From: Caulobacteraceae bacterium
GTDB lineage: Bacteria; Pseudomonadota; Alphaproteobacteria; Caulobacterales; Caulobacteraceae
Assembly (NCBI GenBank): GCA_947479185.1
Contig: CANJYY010000014.1
Span: forward strand, 1 to 16,682
Length of the DNA stretch: 16,682 nt
Reading direction: 5' to 3'
Under the pieces are notes generated by a model that had not been told where the DNA came from, did no database searches, and saw only the letters and a list, made by a program, of their open reading frames with translations. Shown here one piece after another: positions 7,694-15,579 of the stretch. Every line of letters begins with the position of its first letter. The stretch's first letter is position 1. The translations under genes were made by a program, and so were the position numbers.

Positions 7694-9220
7694 CTATTTA
7701 GCGGGGCGAGTCGTGCTTGCCAAGCGTCGGCGACGCGGGGCCGGCGCGGGGGGCTGCGGATCGCCCTGCGGCGGGCGCGCATGGTCGGGCACGCCGGGGT
7801 CGTCGGGGATCGGCATCATCGCCGCGCCGGCCTCGGCGGCGGCCAGGAACGGCGTCGATTCCACATAGGCCGCGGGCAGGTTGGGCAGGTCGCTGATGGT
7901 CCGCTCGCGGCGTTCCAGACGCGGGTGAATCAGGTCGCCGGTCTCGCCGTAGACGGCCACCAGCCGCGTCCAGTCCTCGGGGCGGTAGGCGAAGGCGCGG
8001 CCTTCCGGGTCGAGGTCCGACCAGTCGGGCTCCTGCGGCGCGGCGGCGCCCCGGGCGACCCAGGCGCGGGCCTCGTCCATGGCGCCGGCGGCGTTGGCGG
8101 CGCGGGCCTGCAGTCCGGCGAGCCGCTGGGTCACCGGTTCGCTCGCCAGCGCGCGGGCCGCCTCGCGGGCGACGCCGATCTCGCCGCCGATCAGGGCCTG
8201 TTCGACCTTGAGGATCTGACTCTCGCGGGCGTCGGAGTTGAGCGCGGCGAGGCCGGCCAGGCGTTTGGCCCGCTCGCGCGGCGTCTCGTTGGTGCGCAGG
8301 TCGCGGTAGGCCAGCCACAGGGCCGGGTGCGGCTGGCTCTTCCAGGCGCTCTCGATCATGCCGGACGCACGGCTCGCCTTGCCGTCGGCGGCCAGCAGGC
8401 GCGCGGCCATGACCACGCCGGGGGCGAAGTCGGGCTTCAGCTTGACCGACTGCAGCGCGAATTCGAGCGCCTGGGCGCGCATGCGCTCGGACGGATGGTT
8501 CTCGGAGCTCGCGGCCGAGGCGGCCAGCAGGGCGGCGCGGGTGCGGTCGGCGACCAGCGGCGAGACGACCTTGCGTTCCTGCGCGCCCTGCACGAGGTCC
8601 AGCGCCGCGGCCCAGTCGCCGGCCTCCAGCCGCGAATCGACCAGCGCCCGCCAGGCCCAGCGGGCGGTCTTGGCCAGGCCATAGGCGGTCTGGGCGTGGC
8701 GCACGGCCCCGACCTTGTCGCCCTCGCCCACCGCGATCTGCATCAGGCCCTTGAGGCCGGCCAGGCGCATGTCCGGGAAGCCGAGCATGGCCGAATAGGC
8801 GGATTTGGCGGCCGGCAGGTCGCCGGCGGCCTCGGCGGCCTGGGCGGCCAGCACGCGCACGAGGGCCGGGGCGTCGTCGGCCAGGTCGGCCGCCTTCTGC
8901 GCCAGCCGGCGGGCCTCGGAGCCGTCCCCGGCGGCGGCGGCGAGGAAGCCGCGGGCGAGGGCTTCGGCGCCCTCCTTCCGGCGGGCCTCGGCGCGGGCCC
9001 TGGCCGAGCGCCGCGGCGCCTCAAGCAGCCACCGGAGGAAGTTCCAGAACACCGTCGCCAGCAGCGAGGTCAGCAGCACCAGCAGGGCGGCGGCCGCGGC
9101 GGTCATGTCGACCCGCCAGCCGCGCCAGACCAGACTGGCCACCCCGGCGTCGCCGCCGATGGCCAGGGCCGCCACGGCCAGGGCGGCGACCAGGAAGAGA
9201 ACGAGGGTGGTGCGGATCAT
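7694..9220 (-). CDS. HemY N-terminal-domain TPR-like membrane protein
   Basis: A 508-residue inner-membrane protein of the proteobacterial HemY type (HemY_N domain plus TPR-like helical repeats). It is often encoded in heme operons, but its biochemical role is unsettled. Helix 1 spans about residues 3-23 and helix 2 about 42-64. The region from 65 to 400 is alanine-rich helical hairpins with the repeat pattern typical of TPR (for example a segment rich in AGDWAAALDLV). The C-terminus, rich in proline and arginine, is probably disordered. It must not be confused with the unrelated Bacillus HemY oxidase. Its ATG overlaps the stop of the upstream Mic60-like gene by four bases (ATGA), so the two are translationally coupled. 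It is the last protein gene of the heme cluster. Confidence 0.88.
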   Translation of the reverse strand: MIRTTLVLFLVAALAVAALAIGGDAGVASLVWRGWRVDMTAAAAALLVLLTSLLATVFWNFLRWLLEAPRRSARARAEARRKEGAEALARGFLAAAAGDGSEARRLAQKAADLADDAPALVRVLAAQAAEAAGDLPAAKSAYSAMLGFPDMRLAGLKGLMQIAVGEGDKVGAVRHAQTAYGLAKTARWAWRALVDSRLEAGDWAAALDLVQGAQERKVVSPLVADRTRAALLAASAASSENHPSERMRAQALEFALQSVKLKPDFAPGVVMAARLLAADGKASRASGMIESAWKSQPHPALWLAYRDLRTNETPRERAKRLAGLAALNSDARESQILKVEQALIGGEIGVAREAARALASEPVTQRLAGLQARAANAAGAMDEARAWVARGAAAPQEPDWSDLDPEGRAFAYRPEDWTRLVAVYGETGDLIHPRLERRERTISDLPNLPAAYVESTPFLAAAEAGAAMMPIPDDPGVPDHARPPQGDPQPPAPAPRRRRLASTTRPAK

Positions 9221-10086
9221 GGCTGCGCCCGCGAGACGGCCATCAGGTCGGACAGGGCCAGTGCGCGGATCGAGGCGACCTGACGGTCGACGGCGATGCG
9301 CTGCAGCGCGCGGCTGCGCCAGGGAACGAGGGCCTCGGCGGCCTTGGGCGGAAGTTCGCGCAGGATCTTCAGGGCGCCTTCGAGGTCGCCGAGGGCCACG
9401 GCGTCGCCGGCGCGGGCCAGCACGGCGTCAGGGCCTTCACCGCCGGCGCCGACGCGGCGGATGGTGACGATGGCCGACAGGGCGTAGCCGGCGCGGGCGA
9501 GGAATCCGGCCCGTTGACCGGGGTCCCGCGCGGCGACCGCGGCCTTGGCCGCGACAGCGTCGAAGTCCGCGGCCAGGGCGGCGCGGCTGGGCACGCCGTT
9601 CTCGGCGTAGGGCCGCAGGCTGCGCACCTCGGCCGACAGCGGCAGGACGCGCTCGAGCGCGGAGAGTTCGGCCTCGAACGCGCCGGAGCCCTGGGTCGCC
9701 TCGGCGAGCGAGGCGGCGGCCAGGGCCGCGGCGGCGGCGTTGACCGTGCGGGTCTGGCCGGCTTCGAGCGCCTCGATACGGGTCTGCAGGGCGGCGATCT
9801 CGGCCGAGGAGGCGGTCTGCACGCCATCGAGCGTCGCCCCGGCCTGGCGGGGCGGCGACTGCGGGTTCAGGTCGGGCAGGTCGGCGATCGAGGCCGCCGG
9901 GGCGGGCGCTTCCGCCGGCTTGCCCCAGATGCGCGGCGCGAACCGGGTCACGGCGGCGCCGGCGACGACGCTGAGCACACAGAGGGCGATCACCGCCCAG
10001 AAGGCCACGCCGAAGGTGCGCGGACGGGCATAGACCGCCGGATCGGTCGGCGGGGTGATCTCGCTGGGGTCGGGCGCGACAGTCAT
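9217..10086 (-). CDS. Alphaproteobacterial Mic60/mitofilin-like inner-membrane protein
   Basis: A 289-residue protein with the layout of bacterial Mic60 (COG4223/mitofilin-like). It has a short cytoplasmic, proline-containing N-terminus (1-24), one membrane helix at about 26-46, a proline/alanine linker (55-85), a predicted coiled coil around 92-130 (SSAEIAALQTRIEALEAG), and a helical C-terminal domain ending with the PWRSRALQRIAVDRQVASIR segment typical of the mitofilin signature. In alphaproteobacteria, homologues are known to sit in heme-gene clusters and to shape intracytoplasmic membranes, as Mic60 does at mitochondrial crista junctions. The start shares one base with the hemD stop (TGATG), and the stop overlaps the HemY-like start. 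The assignment rests on architecture, context and the C-terminal pattern; overall sequence conservation in this family is low. Confidence 0.82.
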   Translation of the reverse strand: MTVAPDPSEITPPTDPAVYARPRTFGVAFWAVIALCVLSVVAGAAVTRFAPRIWGKPAEAPAPAASIADLPDLNPQSPPRQAGATLDGVQTASSAEIAALQTRIEALEAGQTRTVNAAAAALAAASLAEATQGSGAFEAELSALERVLPLSAEVRSLRPYAENGVPSRAALAADFDAVAAKAAVAARDPGQRAGFLARAGYALSAIVTIRRVGAGGEGPDAVLARAGDAVALGDLEGALKILRELPPKAAEALVPWRSRALQRIAVDRQVASIRALALSDLMAVSRAQP

Positions 10087-10835
10087 CAGCTCTTCAAACG
10101 CCTCGTTGCGGGCCTCGGGGCGATCCCGGACGGCTCGCCTCTTCCTATCAGATTAAGCAGCGCCGCCTCGATGGGAAACGGGGCGCGGACAACTTCTCGC
10201 ACTTTCGCGTCCGCGAGCGGACCGGCCACGGCCGCGGACAGGCACAGAAGGCGCAGCTTCGGCAGGTCCCGGCCCTGCAGCAGCGTCGCCAGCGCCCGCG
10301 CCGCCTTCGGCGAATGGAGCAGGGCGACGTCGAGGCTGTCCAGCGTGTCGAGAAGCGCGACGGACGGGTCGACCTCGACCGAATCGTAGATCGGCATGAA
10401 CCGGGCCTCGAGACCTTCGGCCGTCAGGGCCCCGACCAGATCGCCGGCGGGCTCGGCGGCGGAGGGGTGCAGCACCGCGCCGCGCAGCTCGGCCTTGCGG
10501 GCGATGATGCCGCCGGCCAGGGCGTTGACGTCGCCCTCGGCCGACAGCACGCCCTTGAATCCCGCGGCCTTGGCCGCCGCCGTGGTTCCGGCGCCGACAG
10601 CGAACACGCGATGGTCGCGACGCGCCTCACGCTCGGCGAAGGCGCGTACGCCATTGGCGCTGGTGAAGGCCAGGGCCGCCACACCGGTCAGGTCGATGTC
10701 GACGTCCGGCAGGGACTCGATGCGCAGCAGCGGCGCGACGACCGGCCTGTGGCCCATGGCCGCGACCCGTTCGGCGGTCGCCGCCGCGCCCGGCTCGGCG
10801 CGGGTGATCCAGACGTTGAGCGGATTTGGAGCCAT
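10086..10835 (-). CDS. hemD: Uroporphyrinogen-III synthase
   Basis: HemD closes hydroxymethylbilane, made by the neighbouring HemC, into uroporphyrinogen III with inversion of ring D, the branch point to heme, siroheme and corrinoids. The 249-residue product has the family pattern. The N-terminus reads NVWITRAEPGA, LLRIE sits in the first lobe, and the hinge region ALAFTSANGVRAF is clear. AVGAGTTAAAKAAGF marks the second half, with LLHSPKAARAL and CLSAAVAGPL near the end. I chose the ATG at 10833-10835, which follows AGGG eight bases upstream. A TTG start 12 codons earlier would overlap the hemC stop but adds residues not expected in the family. It ends on the first base of the Mic60-like gene, so it is part of one operon. 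Confidence 0.93.
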   Translation of the reverse strand: MAPNPLNVWITRAEPGAAATAERVAAMGHRPVVAPLLRIESLPDVDIDLTGVAALAFTSANGVRAFAEREARRDHRVFAVGAGTTAAAKAAGFKGVLSAEGDVNALAGGIIARKAELRGAVLHPSAAEPAGDLVGALTAEGLEARFMPIYDSVEVDPSVALLDTLDSLDVALLHSPKAARALATLLQGRDLPKLRLLCLSAAVAGPLADAKVREVVRAPFPIEAALLNLIGRGEPSGIAPRPATRRLKS

Positions 10836-10867
10836 GGCCGTCACCCTGCAACCCGCCGGACCGGCGA

Positions 10868-11818
10868 TCAATCCTTCAGCAGGATATCCGCCCCGCCCTC
10901 GAGGCGAACGGCGTGGCCGAGTCGCAGGCCGAGTTCGCGGGCGTCGGTTTCAGCGTCGACGCCCAGGTCGACGGCGTCCTCGCGGCGATAGCGGCGGGCG
11001 CCATCGGGGGTCAGGGCCTCGACGATCAGGGTCAGGCGGCGGCCGTCCAGTCGGGCGTGCGCCCCGACGGCCGTGCGGCAGGAGCCTTCCAGGGCAACCA
11101 GCGCGCCGCGCTCGGCGGCCACGGCCAGGGTCGTCGCCTCGCAGCGCAGGGCCGCGACCCACGGCGCATTGGCGTCCTCGGCGCGGGTCTGGATGGCCAG
11201 GGCCCCCTGCCCCGGCGCCGGCGGCGCGGCGATCGGATCAAGAAAGCCCTTCGGCACATGACCGAGACCGAGGCGGTTGAGGCCGGAGGCGGCCAGCAGG
11301 ATGGCGTCGGCGTCGCCGGCCGCCAGCTTGGCCAGTCGGGTGTCGACGTTGCCGCGCAGCATGAAGATGTCGAGGTCGGGCCGCACATGCAGCGCCTGGG
11401 CCTGACGGCGCAGACTCGCGGTGCCCAGCTTCGCGCCCTGCGGCAGTTCAGCGATCGAGCCGTAGTGGGTCGAGACGAAGGCGTCGCGCGGGTCTTCGCG
11501 CTCGGGAATGGCGGCAATCACCAGTCCGGGCGGGTTCTCGGCCGGGACGTCCTTCATCGAATGGATGGCCGCGTCGATGCGACCGTCGAGCAGGGCTTCC
11601 TCGATCTCCTTGGTGAACAGCGCCTTGCCGCCGATCTCCAGCAGACGGCGGTCCTGGATACGGTCGCCCGTGGTGGTGATGACCACCAGCGGGGCCTCCT
11701 CCTCGGCGCGATCGGCGACGCCGAGCGCGGCGGCGATGCGGTCCCGCATCATGCCGCTCTGGGCGAGGGCGAGCTTGGACCCGCGGGTCCCGATCCGGAT
11801 GGCAGGTTGCGACGACAC
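10868..11818 (-). CDS. hemC: Porphobilinogen deaminase (hydroxymethylbilane synthase)
   Basis: HemC joins four porphobilinogen molecules into hydroxymethylbilane in the cytoplasm, using a covalent dipyrromethane cofactor. From the GTG at 11816-11818 the protein has 316 residues, typical for the family. It begins close to [16 protein letters not shown] (7-22). The catalytic Asp is at 90 in HSMKD (86-90), LRGNVDTRL is at 154-162, and the cofactor-binding Cys is at 247 in [13 protein letters not shown]. No ATG lies upstream in frame. A TTG at 11884 would extend the protein 22 residues but would almost abut the divergent tsaD start and leave no promoter room. The ribosome site before the GTG is poor (GAGG about 13 bases away), so the exact start is uncertain. 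It heads the heme cluster, with hemD next. Confidence 0.95.
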   Translation of the reverse strand: MSSQPAIRIGTRGSKLALAQSGMMRDRIAAALGVADRAEEEAPLVVITTTGDRIQDRRLLEIGGKALFTKEIEEALLDGRIDAAIHSMKDVPAENPPGLVIAAIPEREDPRDAFVSTHYGSIAELPQGAKLGTASLRRQAQALHVRPDLDIFMLRGNVDTRLAKLAAGDADAILLAASGLNRLGLGHVPKGFLDPIAAPPAPGQGALAIQTRAEDANAPWVAALRCEATTLAVAAERGALVALEGSCRTAVGAHARLDGRRLTLIVEALTPDGARRYRREDAVDLGVDAETDARELGLRLGHAVRLEGGADILLKD

Positions 11819-11889
11819 GGCGGGGGGGCTACCTCGGGCTGAAGAAGACGCCTCGCTGCTATACGAGGGGCGTCCGGGCCGCAATGTAG
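11819..11889. promoter_or_regulatory. Shared divergent promoter region between hemC and tsaD
   Basis: Seventy-one bases separate the chosen hemC start from the tsaD start, so both operons must take their promoters from here or from inside the opposite gene. A TATA core at 11860-11863 (TATACG on the plus strand, TATAGC on the minus strand) is the most AT-rich point and could serve as a -10 element in either direction. I see no convincing -35 elements. If so, the two promoters overlap and could compete. Confidence 0.35.
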
Positions 11890-12978
11890 ATGACCACGCT
11901 CACCGTCCTCGGACTCGAAACCAGCTGCGACGAAACCGCCGCCGCCGTCGTGCGGCGGGAAGCGGACGGGCGCGTGACGGTGCTGTCCTCGATCATCGCC
12001 AGCCAGATCGCCGAGCACGCCCCCTACGGCGGGGTGGTGCCGGAAATCGCCGCGCGGGCTCACGTCGACTCGATCGACGGCATCGTCGCCCGGGCCCTCA
12101 GCGAGTCCGGCGTCGGCTGGGACGGCCTGTCGGGCGTCGCCGCCACGGCGGGGCCAGGCCTCGTCGGCGGGGTTATGGTCGGGCTGTCGTTCGGCAAGGC
12201 GGCGGCCCTGGCCCGCGGCCTGCCGCTGATCGCGGTCAACCACCTGGAAGGCCACGCCCTCAGCGCCCGACTGGCCGACGACATCCCCTATCCCTTCCTG
12301 CTGCTGCTGGTCAGCGGCGGCCACTGCCAGCTGCTGGAGGTCGCCGGGGTCGGCGCCTGCCGCCGGCTGGGCTCGACCATCGACGATGCGGCCGGCGAGG
12401 CGTTCGACAAGATCGCCAAGACCATGGGCCTGGGCTACCCGGGCGGGCCGGCGCTGGAGCGGCTGGCGGTCGGCGGCGACCCGGAACGCTTCCCCCTGCC
12501 CCGCGCCCTGCTCGGCCGGGAAGGGTTCGACTTCTCCTTCTCCGGCCTGAAGACCGCCGCCGCCCGCGCCGCCGAACCCCTGACCACCGAGGCCGACAAG
12601 CGCGACCTGGCCGCCAGCGTGCAGTTCGCCATCGCCCGCCAGCTGGCCGAACGGACCCAGCGGGCCATGACCGCCTATGCCGAAGCCCATCGCGGCGAGG
12701 GCCTGCGCTTCGTCGTCGCCGGCGGGGTCGCGGCCAACCAGGCCGTGCGCAGCCGACTGGAGCAGGCCTGCGTGACCCACGGCTTCTCGTTCCACGCCCC
12801 GCCGCTGGTCTACTGCACCGACAACGCCGCGATGATCGCCCTGGCCGGCGCCGAGCGGCTGGCGCTGGGCCTCATCGACGGCCTCGACGCCCCGGCCCGG
12901 CCGCGCTGGCCGCTGGACGCCGTGGCGGCGAGCGCCAATCCCACCCATGTTCCCGGACGCAAGGGCGCCAAGGCATGA
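11890..12978 (+). CDS. tsaD: tRNA N6-adenosine threonylcarbamoyltransferase TsaD
   Basis: TsaD, with TsaB and TsaE, transfers the threonylcarbamoyl group from TC-AMP to A37 of ANN-decoding tRNAs (t6A). The 362-residue protein is of the Kae1/Qri7/TsaD family with an ASKHA fold. The N-terminal [15 protein letters not shown] (7-21) holds the phosphate-binding loop. Metal ligands are His118 and His122 in NHLEGH (117-122) and Asp311 in [17 protein letters not shown] (141-149) and FSFSGLKTA (215-223) are further signatures. The ATG is the only sensible start; an ATG six bases earlier runs straight into a stop. No strong ribosome site is visible, and a nearly leaderless mRNA is possible. Its stop overlaps the gpsA start by four bases. 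The clustered genes tsaB and tsaE are not here. Confidence 0.97.
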   Translation: MTTLTVLGLETSCDETAAAVVRREADGRVTVLSSIIASQIAEHAPYGGVVPEIAARAHVDSIDGIVARALSESGVGWDGLSGVAATAGPGLVGGVMVGLSFGKAAALARGLPLIAVNHLEGHALSARLADDIPYPFLLLLVSGGHCQLLEVAGVGACRRLGSTIDDAAGEAFDKIAKTMGLGYPGGPALERLAVGGDPERFPLPRALLGREGFDFSFSGLKTAAARAAEPLTTEADKRDLAASVQFAIARQLAERTQRAMTAYAEAHRGEGLRFVVAGGVAANQAVRSRLEQACVTHGFSFHAPPLVYCTDNAAMIALAGAERLALGLIDGLDAPARPRWPLDAVAASANPTHVPGRKGAKA

Positions 12979-13976
12979 GCGAAGCTTTCAAGTACGCGGG
13001 CGTCATCGGCGGCGGCGCCTGGGGCACGGCCCTGGCCCAGGTCTGCGCCCGGGCCGGCATGGCCGTCACCCTGCAGGCCCGCGAGACCGAGGTGGTCGAG
13101 GCCATCCGCACCACGCGCGAGAACAGCCTGTTCCTGCCCGGCGTGACGCTGGATGACGCCATTGACGTCACCACCGACTTCGAGGACCTGGCGGCCTGCG
13201 ACTTCATCCTCGCGGTGGCCCCGGCCCAGCACCTGCGGGCGACGCTGAACGCGCTCGGCCCGCATGTGCGCGAGCACCTGCCGATCGTGCTCTGCGCCAA
13301 GGGCGTCGAGCAGGGCACGCTGAGCCTGATGAGCGAGGTGCTCGACGAGACCATTCCCCAGGCGAGCGCGGCTGTCCTGTCAGGACCGAGCTTCGCCGGC
13401 GAGGTGGCCCGCGGCCTGCCGACGGCCGTGACCCTGGCCTGCGCCGACGAGGACCTCGGCCGTGCGCTGATCGAGGCCATCGCCATCCCGACGTTCCGGC
13501 CCTACCTGTCGAACGACATGATCGGCGCGGAGGCCGGCGGGGCGATCAAGAACGTGCTGGCGATCGCCTGCGGCATCGTCGAGGGCAAGGGGCTGGGACG
13601 CTCCGCCCATGCGGCCCTGATCACCCGCGGCTTCGCCGAGATGACCCGCATGGCCCAGGCGCTCGGCGGCCGCGCCGAGACGGTCGCCGGCCTGTGCGGC
13701 CTGGGCGACCTGGTGCTGACCTGTTCCAGTCCGCAGTCGCGCAACATGAGCGTCGGTCTGGCGCTCGGCGCCGGCCAGTCGCTGGAGCAGGCCCTTGCCG
13801 GCAAGCTGACCGTGGCCGAGGGCGTCGCCTCGGCCCCCGCCGTCCGCGCCCTGGCCCGCCGCGTCGGCGTCGAGACCCCGATCAGCGAGGCCGTCGCCGC
13901 CATTCTCGCGGGGGAGGTCGGCGTCGATGAGGCCATCCTCGGCCTGCTCGCCCGCCCCCTGAAAGCCGAACGTTAG
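12975..13976 (+). CDS. gpsA: NAD(P)-dependent glycerol-3-phosphate dehydrogenase
   Basis: GpsA reduces dihydroxyacetone phosphate to sn-glycerol-3-phosphate, the backbone for phospholipid synthesis, in the cytoplasm. The 333-residue protein is full length. The NAD(P)-binding motif [12 protein letters not shown] lies at 10-21, NSLFLPGV at 50-57, LCAKG with Lys109 at 106-110, [17 protein letters not shown] around 136-152, and the catalytic-domain signature [15 protein letters not shown] with the catalytic Lys192. [19 protein letters not shown] near the C-terminal third is also characteristic. The ATG overlaps the tsaD stop (ATGA), indicating coupled translation, and the next gene starts eight bases after its stop. 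tsaD-gpsA neighbours are common in alphaproteobacteria. Confidence 0.97.
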   Translation: MSEAFKYAGVIGGGAWGTALAQVCARAGMAVTLQARETEVVEAIRTTRENSLFLPGVTLDDAIDVTTDFEDLAACDFILAVAPAQHLRATLNALGPHVREHLPIVLCAKGVEQGTLSLMSEVLDETIPQASAAVLSGPSFAGEVARGLPTAVTLACADEDLGRALIEAIAIPTFRPYLSNDMIGAEAGGAIKNVLAIACGIVEGKGLGRSAHAALITRGFAEMTRMAQALGGRAETVAGLCGLGDLVLTCSSPQSRNMSVGLALGAGQSLEQALAGKLTVAEGVASAPAVRALARRVGVETPISEAVAAILAGEVGVDEAILGLLARPLKAER

Positions 13977-13984
13977 GACCCGTC

Positions 13985-14275
13985 ATGCCCCTCTTCATCG
14001 TCCAGTGGAAAGACAGGCTGCCCGAGGGCCCGGCGATCCGCGCCGCCACCCGCGAGGCGCATCTGGCCTGGGCCGCCGCCCAGCCGCTGAAGATCAAGCT
14101 GGGCGGGCCGTTCCTGACGGCCGACGAGGGCATGGCCGGCTCGATGCTCATCGTCGAGGCCCCGGATCTGGCCGCCGCCCAGGCGTTCCACGCCGACGAC
14201 CCCTACAGCAAGGCCGGCCTGTACGAGAGCTCCAGCGTCGAGCCCTGGCGGGTCACCATCCCGTGGAAGGACTGA
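13985..14275 (+). CDS. YciI-family protein
   Basis: A 96-residue protein of the YciI-like family, a small ferredoxin-like fold usually forming dimers; a His/Asp pair is suspected of catalysis in some members but the substrates are mostly unknown. The sequence fits the pattern: an N-terminal strand LFIVQWKD, REAHLAW with the conserved His26, LGGPFLTADEGMAGSMLIVEA in the middle, and the C-terminal FHADDPYSKAGLYESSSVEP with WRV after it. It starts eight bases after gpsA and overlaps the following Rieske gene by 13 bases, so it lies within the same transcript. Whether it works with the Rieske protein is unknown. Family assignment is confident, function is not. Confidence 0.92.
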   Translation: MPLFIVQWKDRLPEGPAIRAATREAHLAWAAAQPLKIKLGGPFLTADEGMAGSMLIVEAPDLAAAQAFHADDPYSKAGLYESSSVEPWRVTIPWKD

Positions 14276-14622
14276 ACCCGGCCCGGCCGGCGGCGGGCGT
14301 CGTCCTCTGCCGGCTGGACGAGATCCCCGATCCCGGCTCGCGCGGCTTCCACTTCCACGCTGGCGACAAGCTGTTCCTCGGCTTCGTGGTCCGGCGGGGC
14401 GACTCGTTGAAGGGCTACGTCGACAGCTGCCCGCACACCGGCCAGCCGCTGGGCGGCCCGACCGGCCGCCATGTCACCCGCGAGAACGACCTGATCCTCT
14501 GCACCGGCCATGGGGCGCTGTTCAGGATCGACGACGGGGCGTGCACGTCGGGGCCCTGCGAGGGGAAACGGCTGGAGGGTTGGGCGGTGGACGTCGTGGG
14601 TGGCGCCGTGGTGACCGCCTGA
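14263..14622 (+). CDS. Small Rieske [2Fe-2S] ferredoxin-like protein
   Basis: A 119-residue stand-alone Rieske domain. The cluster ligands are visible as C-P-H at 56-58 and C-T-G-H at 80-83, about 22 residues apart. They are followed by GALFRIDDGACTSGPCEGKRLEGW, split here into GALFRIDDGA and CTSGPCEGKRLEGW, the usual region after the second ligand pair. No membrane segment or oxygenase domain is present, so it is a soluble electron carrier or a component of an unseen system, not a terminal oxygenase. The frame has no ATG near its beginning. The best start is GTG at 14263, inside the last codons of the YciI gene, which implies translational coupling. The exact start is less sure than the domain. 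Its redox partner is not in the window. Confidence 0.88.
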   Translation: MEGLNPARPAAGVVLCRLDEIPDPGSRGFHFHAGDKLFLGFVVRRGDSLKGYVDSCPHTGQPLGGPTGRHVTRENDLILCTGHGALFRIDDGACTSGPCEGKRLEGWAVDVVGGAVVTA

Positions 14623-14628
14623 TCGTGC

Positions 14629-14741
14629 GTGGTTCGAGACGCTCGGCCGGGGCCTCGCTCCTCACCATGACGAATATCTCTGAAGCTCACTCCTCCACGT
14701 CATCCTGAGGAGCGATCCCTCAGGATCGCGTCTCGAAGGAC
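14629..14741. repeat. Imperfect long inverted repeat between convergent genes (REP-like element)
   Basis: Two 43-base arms, 14629-14671 and 14699-14741, are imperfect inverted copies (31 of 43 positions match by my count), separated by 27 bases. Shared blocks are TGAGGAGCGA and GCGTCTCGAA, with GTCAT at the inner ends. I associate this wording with dispersed intergenic repeats in Phenylobacterium/Caulobacter-type genomes, but only one copy is in the window, so dispersion is inference. It fills nearly all of the 130 bases between the Rieske gene and the convergent creatininase-family gene. Confidence 0.7.
14702..14726. terminator. Bidirectional hairpin within the repeat
   Basis: ATCCTGAGG (14702-14710) and CCTCAGGAT (14718-14726) form a perfect nine-base-pair stem with a seven-base loop. 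It lies between two convergent stop codons (14622 and 14753) and could serve as a terminator for both. Neither side has a clear T run. Confidence 0.5.
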
Positions 14742-14752
14742 GCAGGAACGCG

Positions 14753-15502
14753 CTACGGCGCGACCTCCGCCCCGAACGCCGCCACGTCCTCGATCAGGCC
14801 CTTCGCCGCCAGCGCCACCAGCTCGCCGCCCTTTTCAGGCGTCGCCAGCGCGGGGTCGGAGCCCATGCGGCCGTCGGCGTAGCGGGCGCGGAAGTCGAGC
14901 GCCTCGCGGATCGGGCCGGTCGGGGCGATCTGCGGCGCATAGTTGGCGGTCTTGATCGCGTCCGGGTAGGCCCACTGGGTCACGGCGATCTCCGACGGGG
15001 TGGCGTGGCTGCCGTGGCCGACCGGAAACTGGCGGCTGGCCAGGGCGTTCACGCCGCTGATGTCCCACCAGTTCTTGAGCTTGCAGGAAAAGCCGCGCGG
15101 CTTTCCGGCGAAGCTGGCCTCGGCGTAGAGCTCGCTGAAGGCCGCCTCGATGGTGTGCACGTTGCCGCCATGGCCGTTGAGGAAATAGATCTTCGTAAAG
15201 CCGTGCCCGGCCAGCGACCGGCACCAGTCGCCGATGGCGGCCATGAAGGTCGAGGGCTTGAGGCTGATGGTGCCCGGGAAGCCCAGATGATGCTGGGCCA
15301 TGCCGATGTTGAAGGTCGGGGCGATCAGCAGGTCGTCGCGGCCCTTCTGCGCCTCGTGGGCGATGATCTCGGGACACATCCAGTCGGTGCCGAGCAGGCC
15401 GGTCGGGCCGTGCTGTTCGTTCGAGCCGATCGGCACGACGACCGTCTTCGACCGCTGAAGGAAGGCCTCGATCTCCGGCCAGGTGGATTTGGCGAGCAAC
15501 AT
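14753..15502 (-). CDS. Creatininase-family amidohydrolase
   Basis: A 249-residue metal-dependent amide hydrolase of the creatininase family. Metal ligand candidates are Glu29 and His31 in SNEQHGPTG, Asp40 in GTDW, His111 in NGHGGN (109-114) and Glu171 in ATPSE. Creatininase itself has a Glu two residues after the NGH histidine; here that residue is Gly, as in the branch that includes ArfB- and MftE-type enzymes, so true creatininase activity is unlikely. I chose the ATG at 15500-15502, with GGGAG seven bases upstream. An in-frame start 24 codons earlier gives a cysteine-rich stretch unlike the family and has no ribosome site. It is transcribed away from acs and converges on the Rieske gene. 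Substrate is unknown. Confidence 0.92.
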   Translation of the reverse strand: MLLAKSTWPEIEAFLQRSKTVVVPIGSNEQHGPTGLLGTDWMCPEIIAHEAQKGRDDLLIAPTFNIGMAQHHLGFPGTISLKPSTFMAAIGDWCRSLAGHGFTKIYFLNGHGGNVHTIEAAFSELYAEASFAGKPRGFSCKLKNWWDISGVNALASRQFPVGHGSHATPSEIAVTQWAYPDAIKTANYAPQIAPTGPIREALDFRARYADGRMGSDPALATPEKGGELVALAAKGLIEDVAAFGAEVAP

Positions 15503-15579
15503 GGTCAAACTCCCGCAGCGGCATCCTTGCGCCGCCGACCGCCATCCGCATACTCGCGCCCAACAAGAAGGCAAGGGAG
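15503..15579. promoter_or_regulatory. Divergent intergenic region with a possible acs promoter
   Basis: The 77 bases between the creatininase-family gene and acs hold promoters for both directions. On the plus strand TTGCGC (15527-15532) and CATACT (15549-15554), 16 bases apart, resemble -35 and -10 elements and would leave a leader of about 20 bases before acs. The match is partial and made by eye. Confidence 0.3.

Noticed and set aside
7664..9283. A 539-codon plus-strand frame opposite the HemY-like gene and the tRNA
   Set aside because: Low-complexity G/R/A/Q composition, overlap with a tRNA and with a gene that has membrane helices and operon context. It is a GC-driven shadow.
10836..10871. 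TTG start for hemD overlapping the hemC stop
   Set aside because: The overlap is attractive for coupling, but the extra residues do not fit the family start and the ATG at 10835 has AGGG upstream.
11508..13976. An 822-codon plus-strand frame covering hemC, tsaD and gpsA
   Set aside because: Only its last 333 codons are real (gpsA from 12975). The earlier part runs antisense to hemC and out of frame through tsaD, with arginine/proline-rich nonsense.
14623..14752. A small gene between the Rieske and creatininase-family genes
   Set aside because: The stretch is an inverted repeat with hairpins. No frame with a ribosome site and a plausible product is seen.
15503..15574. A 24-codon extension of the creatininase-family protein
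   Set aside because: It adds a Cys/Trp/Arg-rich segment not seen in the family, and the inner ATG has a good GGGAG site.
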